Shown: positions 15,881 to 23,215 of the stretch, in pieces | How positions within the stretch are numbered: the stretch's first letter is position 1 | How the letters are laid out: every line of letters begins with the position of its first letter | Source of the DNA: CAZOGW01 sp964579415 | GTDB lineage: Bacteria; Actinomycetota; Acidimicrobiia; Spongiisociales; UBA5794 | Assembly: GCA_964579415.1 (NCBI GenBank) | Contig: CAZOGW010000032.1 | Span: 1-26,430 of the forward strand | DNA: 26,430 bases | Direction: 5' to 3' | Translations under genes and position numbers: made by a program | Notes under the pieces: model-generated | Databases searched by the model: none | What the model was told of the DNA's origin: nothing | The model's input: only the letters and a program-made list of their open reading frames with translations

Positions 15881-17191
15881 ATGGGTTTACAGGGTGAGAA
15901 GACCAGCGAGTGGTTCCAGCGGGGCGCCAAGGTGCTGGTCAACGGGGTTTCCAGCGGGTTCCGCTACTGGGGGGACGACGACACGGTCGTAATCGATCGC
16001 GGTGAGGGCGCCTACGTCTACGACATGGACGGTACGCGCTACATCGACTACCACCTCGGCTTCGGACCGGTGATCCTGGGTCACGGCCACCCCGGTGTGG
16101 TCGCCGCGGTCTCCCAGGCAGCCGCCAGGGGCACCACGTTCGCCATGACCACGGCCGCGGAGATCGAGGCGGCGGAGAAGGTGCGTGACGCCGTCGGCTA
16201 TATCGACCTGCTGCGCTTCACCAACACCGGCACCGAGGCCACCATGCACGCGGTGCGCCTGGCGCGCGCCGCCACCGGCCGCGACGTCATCGTCAAGTTC
16301 GAAGGGGCCTACCACGGGGTCCACGACTACGTGATGTTCTCCACCGCAGGGTCCACCGTGTCGGCGCTGGGTTCCCGCCGTTCTCCCATCCCCCAACAGG
16401 TGTCGAGCGGTATCCCCGAGGTGATCCGCTCGCTGGTGCGCACGGTGCCCTTCAACGACCTGGAGGCGCTGGAGCGTTTGTTCCGCAACGACGGGCACCG
16501 CATCGCCGCCATCCTCGTGGAGCCGTTCATGGGCAACTTCTTCGGCCTCGGGCCTGAGCCGGGCTACCTGGAGGGGGTGCGGGAGTTGTGCGACCAGCAC
16601 GGGGTGATCCTCATCTTCGACGAGGTCAAGACGGGGTTCCGGATCGGCATGGGCGGCGCCCAGCAGGTCACCGGGGTAACGCCCGACATGGGCACCTTCG
16701 CCAAGTGCATGGGCAACGGCTTCCCGGTGGCTGCCATCGGTGGCCGCGCCGACATCATGGATCTGTGGGCCAAGGGAGGTGTCGGCCAGGCCGGTACCTA
16801 CTCGGGGAATGCCCTGGCGGCTGCGGCCACCTCGGCCACGCTCGACGCGCTCGCCGACGGCACCGCCTTCGCCCGGGTCGAGAAGACCGGCAGCGCCCTG
16901 ATGGAGGGTGTCGAGCGCATCTGCGCCGATGCCGGTGTCCCGGTGCACCTCATCGGGCTGCCCTCGATGTTCGGGATCTTCCTCGGCGAGAACCCGCCGC
17001 GGGACTACCGCGACGTCGTCAACCACGAGGAAGATCTCTACTCGGAGATCGTCATGGGCATCATCCGCCGCGGGGTGTTCCCCGTCGACGACGCCAGGGA
17101 GCCCTGGTTCGTGTCGGCGGCACACTCCGACGAGGACGTCGCCACCTCACTCACCGCCTTCGAGGACTCCCTGCGCGAGGCTCTCGACTGA
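15881..17191 (+). CDS. Class-III aminotransferase, glutamate-1-semialdehyde-aminomutase-like
   Basis: A 436-aa PLP enzyme. TNTGTEATMHAVRLAR (114-129) binds the cofactor phosphate, YHGVHD is at 144-149, Asp247 lies in FDEVKTGFR and the Schiff-base Lys275 in FAKCMGNGFPVAAIGG. The FxNxGTEA and EVKTGFR segments place it in the HemL-like branch. The lysine motif differs from HemL (GKIIGGGLPVGA), so a biosynthetic haem role is unlikely and it is better seen as an amine or amino-acid transaminase. GAGGAG precedes the ATG, and TAGATT (15850-15855) is a possible -10. It is upstream of histidine decarboxylase on the same strand with 153 bp between, so histamine or a related amine is a candidate substrate; that is inference. 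Confidence 0.87.
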   Translation: MGLQGEKTSEWFQRGAKVLVNGVSSGFRYWGDDDTVVIDRGEGAYVYDMDGTRYIDYHLGFGPVILGHGHPGVVAAVSQAAARGTTFAMTTAAEIEAAEKVRDAVGYIDLLRFTNTGTEATMHAVRLARAATGRDVIVKFEGAYHGVHDYVMFSTAGSTVSALGSRRSPIPQQVSSGIPEVIRSLVRTVPFNDLEALERLFRNDGHRIAAILVEPFMGNFFGLGPEPGYLEGVRELCDQHGVILIFDEVKTGFRIGMGGAQQVTGVTPDMGTFAKCMGNGFPVAAIGGRADIMDLWAKGGVGQAGTYSGNALAAAATSATLDALADGTAFARVEKTGSALMEGVERICADAGVPVHLIGLPSMFGIFLGENPPRDYRDVVNHEEDLYSEIVMGIIRRGVFPVDDAREPWFVSAAHSDEDVATSLTAFEDSLREALD

Positions 17192-17344
17192 TGGGAGCCG
17201 CAGGGCAGGGCACGACCCGGTTGCCGGCAGACGGCAATCCCCGGCAGGGAACGGAGTCGGGCCGCGGGCCACCACGGTTCCGGTCCGGTCGGCGACATCG
17301 AACGGCTGTGGCGTGCAGCCGCGTTCCACACACGGGAGAACATC

Positions 17345-18065
17345 ATGAGCGCTCGCGATTCGCAATTCGACAGGACGGCCATCAGCCCCTACCAGCAGTA
17401 CTGCGACGGGTACGCGCGTCCCGGATCCCAGGGGTTGGGCTACGTCTCTGTCCTCAAGGTCATCACCGGTATCGTCGAGGAGAACGCCCCTGACACCAGC
17501 GGTGACTACGACTTCCTCATCGATGGCATCGTCGCCTACGACAGGGCCGAGGCCAACGGCGCCTACATCGGGCAGATCAACATGGAGACGGCGTCCTCGT
17601 TCTGCGGCGTCGCCGGGCAGGTGTGGGGCTACGACATCGCCGTGGCCGATTCCATCGCCGGAGGCGGGATCAGCCCGCTGTTCTACGCAACCCAGTACGA
17701 CGGCTCGGCACTGCCGGTCTACGACGCCCAACCCCTCCTCGAGGCCGGCGTGGCCCTTTTCGGCACCGAGGCGGCCCGCCGTTTCCCCCCGGCACCGGGA
17801 GCGCACGTGATCTGCGCCAACAAGAGCGTCACCGCCCTCAACCCGCTCGACNNNNNNNNNNNNNNNNNNNNNNNNNNNNNNNNNNNNNNNNNNNNNNNNN
17901 NNNNNNNNNNNNNNNNNNNNNNNNNNNNNNNNNNNNNNNNNNNNNNNNNNNGGCGGCTTCGGCGCTCTCAACGGCCTCACCCTCTCGCAGTGGGAGCAGG
18001 CCATCGGTGTTCCTGCCGCCGACGCCGCGGCCGCCGCGCCGGCGGGCAACCGGTACCTGGGCTGA
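17345..18065 (+). CDS. hdcA: Pyruvoyl-dependent histidine decarboxylase (interrupted by a scaffold gap)
   Basis: The first 169 codons match the Lactobacillus-type histidine decarboxylase proenzyme closely: ISPYQQYCDGY, DGIVAYDRAEANGAYIGQIN, QYDGSALPVYDAQPL, FGTEAARRFPPAPG and ANKSVTA. The autocleavage site TASSF is intact at Ser84-Ser85; cleavage would give a beta chain and a pyruvoyl-capped alpha chain. After the gap the frame reads GGFGALNGLTLSQWEQ... to a TGA at 18065, matching the family C-terminus. Family length (about 310 residues) implies roughly 100 residues are hidden, including the proton-donor glutamate, so the real gap should be near 300 bp. The enzyme converts histidine to histamine in the cytosol. 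GGGAG precedes the ATG; a 6-bp hairpin (17221-17237) lies in the 153-bp leader. No antiporter or hdcB is seen nearby. Confidence 0.9.
17852..17951. other. Scaffold gap (100 N) inside hdcA
   Basis: Exactly 100 N. The hdcA frame before it starts at position 2 modulo 3 and after it at 0, so the nominal size shifts the frame. The true gap must differ from 100 bp if the gene is intact. Confidence 0.99.
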
Positions 18066-18081
18066 TCAGTCACACCCCGGA

Positions 18082-18113
18082 GAGCCGGCCCTCGGATTGG
18101 CGCGGGCCGGCTC
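18082..18113 (+). terminator. 10-bp stem-loop between hdcA and the next gene
   Basis: GAGCCGGCCC (18082-18091) pairs perfectly with GGGCCGGCTC (18104-18113) around a 12-nt loop, 16 bp after the hdcA stop and 25 bp before the next start. No T-run follows, so it may end part of the transcripts, protect the hdcA mRNA 3' end or act as an attenuator. Confidence 0.5.
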
Positions 18114-18138
18114 CGCCGCCACGTAAGGAGAACCCGCG

Positions 18139-19821
18139 ATGCCCGACATCGTCACCGACATCGTCGACCTGTGGTCGGACCTCAACCCGGCAGCCGGCTA
18201 CACCGGCGGTCACCTCGCCACTCTCACCACCCTCTTCCAGCAGACCGGCGACGCCACCCACGCCATGCAGGAGCGCATCCGCGGGCTGGAAGCCCGCCTT
18301 CCCGAGATCGGCGATGACGACCTGAGGACGACCGCCGCCGCCGTGCTCACATCGCTGGGGACCCAACTCCTCATGTCCCGCCCCTCGGGTGCCGGACCGT
18401 CCGGCACCGGGATGGGTGGGGTGTGGGCCGCTGCCGACGGCGTCTTCTACATCGTCCTCAAGGGCGACCACGGGGCACCCTTCGTGCCCGACTACCTCGA
18501 ATCGGTGCGGCAGATGGTCGAGTTCGAGACAGGCAGGTGGTGGGGGCAGGGCTTCGACATCCTGGTGCGCCGCGAGTGCCTCAACACCGCGGCCTACCTG
18601 GAGGGCACGCTGACCGCCCTGGTAGCGGTACGGCCCGACGTGGCGTCGCAGGCGGCCGCCATCCACAGCGCTCTCGACGGGTACCGGCAGATCTTCTTCG
18701 TCGAGGGCCTGACCTCGACCGACTTCGCAACCTGGTGGGCGGTGCTGCAGCGATGGGACGCCGCCTCCGGCCCCGCCCGGGCGGACCACTACCCGGAGTG
18801 CCTGAGCGACTACTACCAGCTCAGCGCCACGCCGGGGCAGATCGAGACCATGGCGCGGGGCTGGCTCGACATCGATCTCCCGGTGACCACCAGCATCGCC
18901 GAGGCGGTGGCAGCGCTGCCCTTCGCCGACGGGGGCGGGAGCCTGCAGGAGGTGTGGGACAAGGTGTCCGCCCACTACTCGGTCGACTTCAGCCAGTGGA
19001 TGGAGAAGCTGGTGGCGGCTTGCAACGACTTCGGCAAGGAGCACGTCATCTCGTTCACCGACCAGGACCAACTCCGCTTCGGGCCCACGCCCGACTACCT
19101 GGTCAACCTGGTCACCGGAGGCGAGGACTTCGCCGTCAACTACCTCGACCCGCAGGCGGCCTACTCGCAGCTCTACCTGACGCAGTCGAAGAACACCTCG
19201 CTGCTCACCATGATCAACATCTTCGTCCATGAGGCATCGCACGGCTTCAACTTCGTCCTCTCGGCGCGGGGCGCCCCGTCGCCGCTGCTCAACCTCAACA
19301 CCTCCCTGGAGGTGCCGATGACCGAGGGGATGGCCTACTACCGCGAGTACCAGTACTGGGAAGCGGCCCGGGGGCTGCTCTACCGATCCCAGCTCGACCC
19401 GGCGGAGGAGGCGTACCTGGCCCTGTACGGCGATACTCCCGAAGAGCGAGCCCAGGGAGTGCTCTGCTCCGAGTTGGAGACCTACATATGGAGAGTGGTC
19501 CGCTACGTGCGGGCGCTGTGCGACGTGCTGGTCAACGGGGGGAAGATGACCTACACCGACTTCATCTCCTGGGCGGCGGCGACCACCGGCCTCTCCGAGG
19601 AGACGCTCGACGGGGAGTGCTTCACCTTCCTTGCCATGCCCGGGTACGCCCCCTGCTACGCGGTGGGAGGAGCGACCTACGGCAGCTACCAGAAGGAAGC
19701 CCTCGCCCACGGCATCAGCGAGATCGACTTCAACACCTATGCCTCGGGCCAGGGCTTCTACGCCTGGAACGTGGCCACCAGGCTCATGGCCGGCTACGCC
19801 GCCGGCCCGGGAGGGTCGTGA
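18139..19821 (+). CDS. Cytosolic HExxH metallopeptidase-like protein, resembling DUF885
   Basis: A 560-aa, mostly helical protein without signal peptide or membrane segment. A gluzincin-type zinc site is visible: HEASH at 364-368 (in FVHEASHGFNF) and a candidate third ligand Glu396 in MTEGMAYYREYQ. The layout, an N-terminal helical half followed by HExxH and then an EGxAxY segment about 30 residues later, recalls DUF885 proteins, where the motifs are HExxPGH and EGWALY; similarity is by pattern only. It is probably a peptidase. AAGGAG precedes the ATG. The stop overlaps the start of the S10 carboxypeptidase gene (TGATG), so the two are made together, downstream of hdcA. A non-peptidase hydrolase is possible. 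Confidence 0.72.
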   Translation: MPDIVTDIVDLWSDLNPAAGYTGGHLATLTTLFQQTGDATHAMQERIRGLEARLPEIGDDDLRTTAAAVLTSLGTQLLMSRPSGAGPSGTGMGGVWAAADGVFYIVLKGDHGAPFVPDYLESVRQMVEFETGRWWGQGFDILVRRECLNTAAYLEGTLTALVAVRPDVASQAAAIHSALDGYRQIFFVEGLTSTDFATWWAVLQRWDAASGPARADHYPECLSDYYQLSATPGQIETMARGWLDIDLPVTTSIAEAVAALPFADGGGSLQEVWDKVSAHYSVDFSQWMEKLVAACNDFGKEHVISFTDQDQLRFGPTPDYLVNLVTGGEDFAVNYLDPQAAYSQLYLTQSKNTSLLTMINIFVHEASHGFNFVLSARGAPSPLLNLNTSLEVPMTEGMAYYREYQYWEAARGLLYRSQLDPAEEAYLALYGDTPEERAQGVLCSELETYIWRVVRYVRALCDVLVNGGKMTYTDFISWAAATTGLSEETLDGECFTFLAMPGYAPCYAVGGATYGSYQKEALAHGISEIDFNTYASGQGFYAWNVATRLMAGYAAGPGGS

Positions 19822-21101
19822 TGGGCGCCCAGATCGGCACCACCGCCCCCGGCATCGCCGAGGTCACCGAGCTGCCCGGCTACGGGAAGGTCGCCGAGCG
19901 ACAACTCGCCGGGTACCTCCCCGTCGGCCGTCCCGGGTGCGAGGCATACCTCTACTTCTGGCTCGTCGAATCGAGGAACGATCCGGCCACCGATCCGGTG
20001 GTGCTGTGGCTCAACGGGGGCCCGGGGTCCTCCAGCTTCCTCGGCATGTTCTGGGAGAACGGTCCCTACAAGATCGGCGACGACCTCAGCCTGAGGGACA
20101 ACCCGTTCTCCTGGAACACCAACGCCACCTACCTGATGATCGACCAGCCTGCCGGCACCGGCCTGTCGCTGGTGAGCAGCGAGGAGTGCTCCGTCCACGA
20201 CGAACAGGAAGCCACCGCCCAGCTCTATCGAGGCCTGCAATACCTGTTCGACCATTGCCCCGAGTACCGGGAGCGGAGGTTCTATGCCTTCGGCGAGTCG
20301 TTCGCCGGCGTCTACGTCCCCATGCTGGCGTCGGCGATCCTCGACGGCAATGCAGCCGGCGAACCTCGTATCGACCTGGCCGGAATCGGTGTCGGCGACG
20401 GGTGGGTCGACCCGCTGGTGCAGCAGGCCACCTACGGCGACTATGCCTACGCCCACGGCCTCGTCGGGCCGGAGGAGAAGCGCCGGGTCGACCTCCTCTA
20501 TGCCGACTGCGCCCGTGCCATCGAGGAGTCCCAACCGGTGACGTCACGCCGCGTCGACGAGATCTGCAACAAGATCGAGCAGTACATCACCGAGGCTTCC
20601 GGGGGTGCCAACGTCTACGACGTCCGGGTCACCGGCGACTACGACTTCGGGCTCATCGGCAGGTATCTCGACCAGCCCTCCGTCCGCAGCGCCCTTCGCG
20701 TGGCGCCGGACGTGGGGCCGTGGAGTGACACCTCGAAGAGCATCGCCTACCTCCTGGAGCGGGGCGAGCAGAACTCGGCAGCGCACCTGTACCCATCCCT
20801 GTTCGAGCAGATCCCGGTGCTGGTCTACAACGGCGTCTACGACATGGACTGCAACTTCATGGGCACCGACGCCTGGATCGGCAGCCTCGACTGGCCCGAC
20901 CGGGACCGGTACCTGGCCGCGCCGCGCCGGCCCTGGATCGTCGCCGGCGCGGTGGCCGGGCACATCCGCCACGCCGGCAACCTCACCCAGGTACTCGTCG
21001 ACGGAGCCGGCCACCTGGTCCCGCTCGACCAGCCGCGGACTGCGCTGGCGTTGCTGGACGGCTTTGTCGGCGGGTCGCTCGGCGGAGGCGCCGGGACGTG
21101 A
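19821..21101 (+). CDS. S10 serine carboxypeptidase, no signal peptide
   Basis: A 426-aa alpha/beta-hydrolase of peptidase family S10. The oxyanion segment is WLNGGPGSSS, the nucleophile Ser160 is in FGESFAG (the family form is GESYAG), the acid is Asp341 in YNGVYDMDCN and the base His398 in GAGHLVPLDQP; these are in the order found in carboxypeptidase Y. S10 enzymes remove C-terminal residues at acidic pH and are usually exported or lysosomal with disulfides, whereas this one starts MGAQIGTTAPG with no signal. The start ATG overlaps the previous stop by 1 nt with GGGAGG upstream. With the HExxH protein and hdcA it suggests intracellular peptide processing linked to histidine; that link is inference. 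Confidence 0.9.
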   Translation: MGAQIGTTAPGIAEVTELPGYGKVAERQLAGYLPVGRPGCEAYLYFWLVESRNDPATDPVVLWLNGGPGSSSFLGMFWENGPYKIGDDLSLRDNPFSWNTNATYLMIDQPAGTGLSLVSSEECSVHDEQEATAQLYRGLQYLFDHCPEYRERRFYAFGESFAGVYVPMLASAILDGNAAGEPRIDLAGIGVGDGWVDPLVQQATYGDYAYAHGLVGPEEKRRVDLLYADCARAIEESQPVTSRRVDEICNKIEQYITEASGGANVYDVRVTGDYDFGLIGRYLDQPSVRSALRVAPDVGPWSDTSKSIAYLLERGEQNSAAHLYPSLFEQIPVLVYNGVYDMDCNFMGTDAWIGSLDWPDRDRYLAAPRRPWIVAGAVAGHIRHAGNLTQVLVDGAGHLVPLDQPRTALALLDGFVGGSLGGGAGT

Positions 21102-21107
21102 AGGCGG

Positions 21108-21113
21108 TACCCT
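21108..21113 (+). promoter_or_regulatory. -10 box of the DinB-like gene
   Basis: TACCCT ends 7 nt before the ATG at 21121 and there is no ribosome-binding site, the arrangement of a leaderless promoter. No convincing -35 is seen. The gene may also be read through from the S10 gene, whose stop is 19 bp upstream. Confidence 0.4.
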
Positions 21114-21120
21114 CCCGCAC

Positions 21121-21630
21121 ATGGTGCATCCACGGCCGCCGACGGGCGCTGGTGAGCGGGAGACGCTCACCGCCTTCCTCGACTACTACCGGGCCGTGGT
21201 CGCCGAAAAGGCCTCGGGCCTTGACGGAGAGCAGCTCTCGAGGCGGCTCCCGCCGTCCGAGCTGACCCTCGGCGGGATCGTCCACCATCTCGCCTGGGTC
21301 GAGAACTGGTGGTTCAACGAGGTGCTCATGGACGGCGAACCCGGCGAGCCCTGGGCCTCGGCGCGCTGGGACGAGGACCGGGACTGGGAGTTCCATGCCG
21401 CCTCCACGCTGACCCCGGCGGTGATCGTGGAGCGCTACCGCGGCGAATGCGAGCGCAGCCGCCGCATCACCGCCGCGGCGAGCCTCGACGAGGTGTCCCG
21501 CAAGTTCCTTCCCGACGGCCGCACCTATTCGCTGCGCTGGATCCTGGTTCACATGATCGAGGAGACCGCCCGCCACGCGGGCCACGCCGACCTGATCCGC
21601 GAATCCATCGACGGCACCCGAGGCGACTAG
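21121..21630 (+). CDS. DinB/DUF664-family protein
   Basis: A 169-aa four-helix-bundle protein of the DinB_2/DUF664 group. Family features are TLGGIVHHLAWVENWWF (49-65) and RWILVHMIEETARHAGHAD (139-157); His55/56, His152 and His155 are candidate metal ligands. Members include mycothiol- and bacillithiol-dependent S-transferases; in an actinobacterium mycothiol would be the thiol. The substrate is unknown. It follows the S10 gene by 19 bp on the same strand but has its own -10 box, so membership in the hdcA operon is uncertain. Confidence 0.87.
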   Translation: MVHPRPPTGAGERETLTAFLDYYRAVVAEKASGLDGEQLSRRLPPSELTLGGIVHHLAWVENWWFNEVLMDGEPGEPWASARWDEDRDWEFHAASTLTPAVIVERYRGECERSRRITAAASLDEVSRKFLPDGRTYSLRWILVHMIEETARHAGHADLIRESIDGTRGD

Positions 21631-21986
21631 GCGGCGGGTCCCCACCAGGCTGACAAAGCCGCTCTAGCCGGTCTGTCCTGTCTCCCGACCAGCGTCACCT
21701 TCAGGCCGGCTGGGCCGTAGGCGAGGCCGGCCGCGACCGGCTCAGCCACGATCCTGCGACCCACGGGCGGGTGGTGGACAGCCAAGTCAATACCCTCCGG
21801 ATGACCAATCGCCCGCCGTCCGTGAGCGACCGTGATACTTGCAGCGTTCGGCGCCGCTGAACTGGTCTCGACAGCGTTGCACCCAAGAAGCCTGCGTGGC
21901 GTCGCAGGCGCGTTGAGAGGGGGCGATTCGATCGATTGGTTGTGATCGGCGTGATCCAACTACGGGAGAGACAACGGGAGATCATT
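21631..21986. other. 356-bp interval with a possible gene remnant on the minus strand
   Basis: No convincing intact gene. On the minus strand the frame from 21959 to 21627 is open, and its last 70 codons have protein-like character (VAHGRRAIGHPEGIDLAVHH, RRIVAEPVAAGLAYGPAG), but I cannot place the family. The first 40 residues look unlike protein, and the frame's stop overlaps the stop of the DinB gene. It may be the end of a decayed gene. Confidence 0.25.
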
Positions 21987-22322
21987 GTGAATCCTATGTA
22001 TGTGGACAGGCGGGTTCTTGCGCGAACCGCCATCGTCGGAAGCCTTGTGGCTCTTCTCATCGTCCTCGTCATGGCGACGTCGGGAGCTCTGCCGGGCGCT
22101 GAATCTCTTGGAGGCTGGTCGGACCTCCAGAGCCGTTTCGGGCTCGGATACTGGACGTCGTATGCCATCTCGTTCCTGGTGATGGCGGCCCTGACCGTCG
22201 GTCCGGTCGCCTTCTACTCAGCACTGGTTGCCTCCGGCGTCGGTATTGCACTTGCCATCGCACTTGCGGCCGTTTACTGGACGATCCGTGCCTGGACCCG
22301 TAAGCAGATTCAGTCCTACTAG
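21987..22322 (+). CDS. Small membrane protein, unknown function
   Basis: A 111-aa protein with one hydrophobic segment near residues 12-32 (AIVGSLVALLIVLVMATSG) and a long hydrophobic stretch from about 53 to 100, probably two more helices, ending in a basic tail (TRKQIQSY). The GTG at 21987 has GGGAG 6 nt upstream; a GTG in frame at 21936 and an ATG at 21996 are less likely. No family recognised. The next gene on this strand looks like a transporter fragment, so the pair may be what is left of a larger locus. Confidence 0.5.
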   Translation: MNPMYVDRRVLARTAIVGSLVALLIVLVMATSGALPGAESLGGWSDLQSRFGLGYWTSYAISFLVMAALTVGPVAFYSALVASGVGIALAIALAAVYWTIRAWTRKQIQSY

Positions 22323-22372
22323 GGACCACTAGGAGGGAAGCCGCGCCCGGCGCCACCGCATCGCTACGGGGT

Positions 22373-22834
22373 GTGGTCGGGGCCCTGCTAGCGGTGGATG
22401 GGCGGGCTCCGATCGTCAGGGACCTCGTCTCGTCACCCGAAGGTGTGTCGCTCGACCTTGCCGAACGCTTCAGTCGCCGCCCGTCGCGATGGGCATTCGC
22501 GGTGGCGGCTGGCATGGGGCTCCTATTCGAACTGCTCATGAGTCTGGTCCGGCGGCGCAGGTGGGCGCTATATCTGGCCGTGGGCTTGCGCAGGACCGAC
22601 CTCTGCCTGATCGCGGCCGGCCGCACACTCATCCTTCTGTCGGTGGCATCGTTGGGGTCTCTCGCCGTCGCAGCTGCCTACGCGACGGATCTCCTGCCCG
22701 ACGGGGTCACGCAGGAGATCGTCCGAGCAGGAGTCATCCAAGGCGTGTTGTTCTCGGCAGTAACACTGTTGCTGACGCCGCTCACGTTGGCCGTGCTGAC
22801 AGGCATGTCGATGGTCGAGTCTCTCCGTGAGTGA
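22373..22834 (+). pseudogene. FtsX-like permease C-terminal fragment
   Basis: About 153 codons showing the end of an FtsX/MacB-type permease. There are three hydrophobic segments, a charged loop between the first two (LVRRRRWALYLAVGLRRTDL, where family members have the RR.EfalLRAlGa pattern) and a final SMVESLRE. Complete proteins of this class have an extracellular domain and a further N-terminal helix that are absent here. The frame is open upstream to about 22322 with no good start or ribosome-binding site. A truncated remnant is the best reading; a small intact subunit is the alternative. No matching ATPase is present. Confidence 0.45.
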
Positions 22835-22998
22835 CCCGCCGCCGCCCGAAAGCGTCCGCCAATGCCAGTGTGAGGACGCTCCAAGGATGGAGGACGCTCC
22901 AAGGATGCTTGTAGGCTCTTCGCCTCGCGGTTCATCGTTGTGCGCCGGGGGACCCCCCAGCTCCCATGACCGAACCCGCACCTCTCGGCCGCGGGTTC
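22835..22998. other. Non-coding stretch after the permease fragment
   Basis: No supported gene. It holds the 18-bp tandem duplication described separately and a plus-strand ATG at 22966 whose frame is antisense to the small minus-strand gene and has no ribosome-binding site. Confidence 0.4.
22872..22907. repeat. 18-bp direct tandem duplication
   Basis: GAGGACGCTCCAAGGATG occurs twice in a row, both copies identical (22872-22889 and 22890-22907). The perfect match indicates a recent duplication, in a region with no clear gene. Confidence 0.9.
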
Positions 22999-23124
22999 TC
23001 AGAGGAATCGATCAAGGATCCAGAGTATCTGCTTGATGACCGGCAATCGCCGGATTCGTTGAGCGAAGGAAACAGGATTGGAATCCTCAGCGACCCTTCG
23101 CGCTGCGTCGCTGTATTTGCTCAT
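22999..23124 (-). CDS. Possible 41-aa small protein
   Basis: A 41-codon frame whose ATG (23124) lies 6 nt downstream of TACAAT (23136-23131), a near-perfect -10 box, so it could be translated from a leaderless mRNA. The peptide is basic with a hydrophobic C-terminus: MSKYSDAARRVAEDSNP, then QRIRRLPVIKQ and ILWILDRFL. It lies 91 bp beyond the NADH dehydrogenase stop on the same strand. Codon use is less GC-biased at third positions (about 60%) than in the neighbouring genes, which leaves its reality open. No family recognised. Confidence 0.35.
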   Translation of the reverse strand: MSKYSDAARRVAEDSNPVSFAQRIRRLPVIKQILWILDRFL

Positions 23125-23130
23125 GTAGCG

Positions 23131-23136
23131 ATTGTA
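23131..23136 (-). promoter_or_regulatory. -10 box ahead of the 41-aa frame
   Basis: TACAAT on the minus strand, one mismatch from TATAAT and rare in this GC-rich sequence. It is spaced 6 nt from an ATG. The -35 region is weak (TCGATT with an 18-bp spacer is the nearest). Confidence 0.4.
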
Positions 23137-23215
23137 CGAGGGTCCAGGTCCACAATCGACAGACCGGATCGTTGTACCTCAGCTATATGCGTCGCCAGTA
23201 CTCAGCGCCTCGCGC

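Noticed and set aside
15881..17191. Assignment of the aminotransferase as HemL (glutamate-1-semialdehyde aminomutase)
   Set aside because: The PLP-lysine region reads FAKCMGNGFPVAA instead of the HemL form and no haem-biosynthesis genes are nearby; called HemL-like only.
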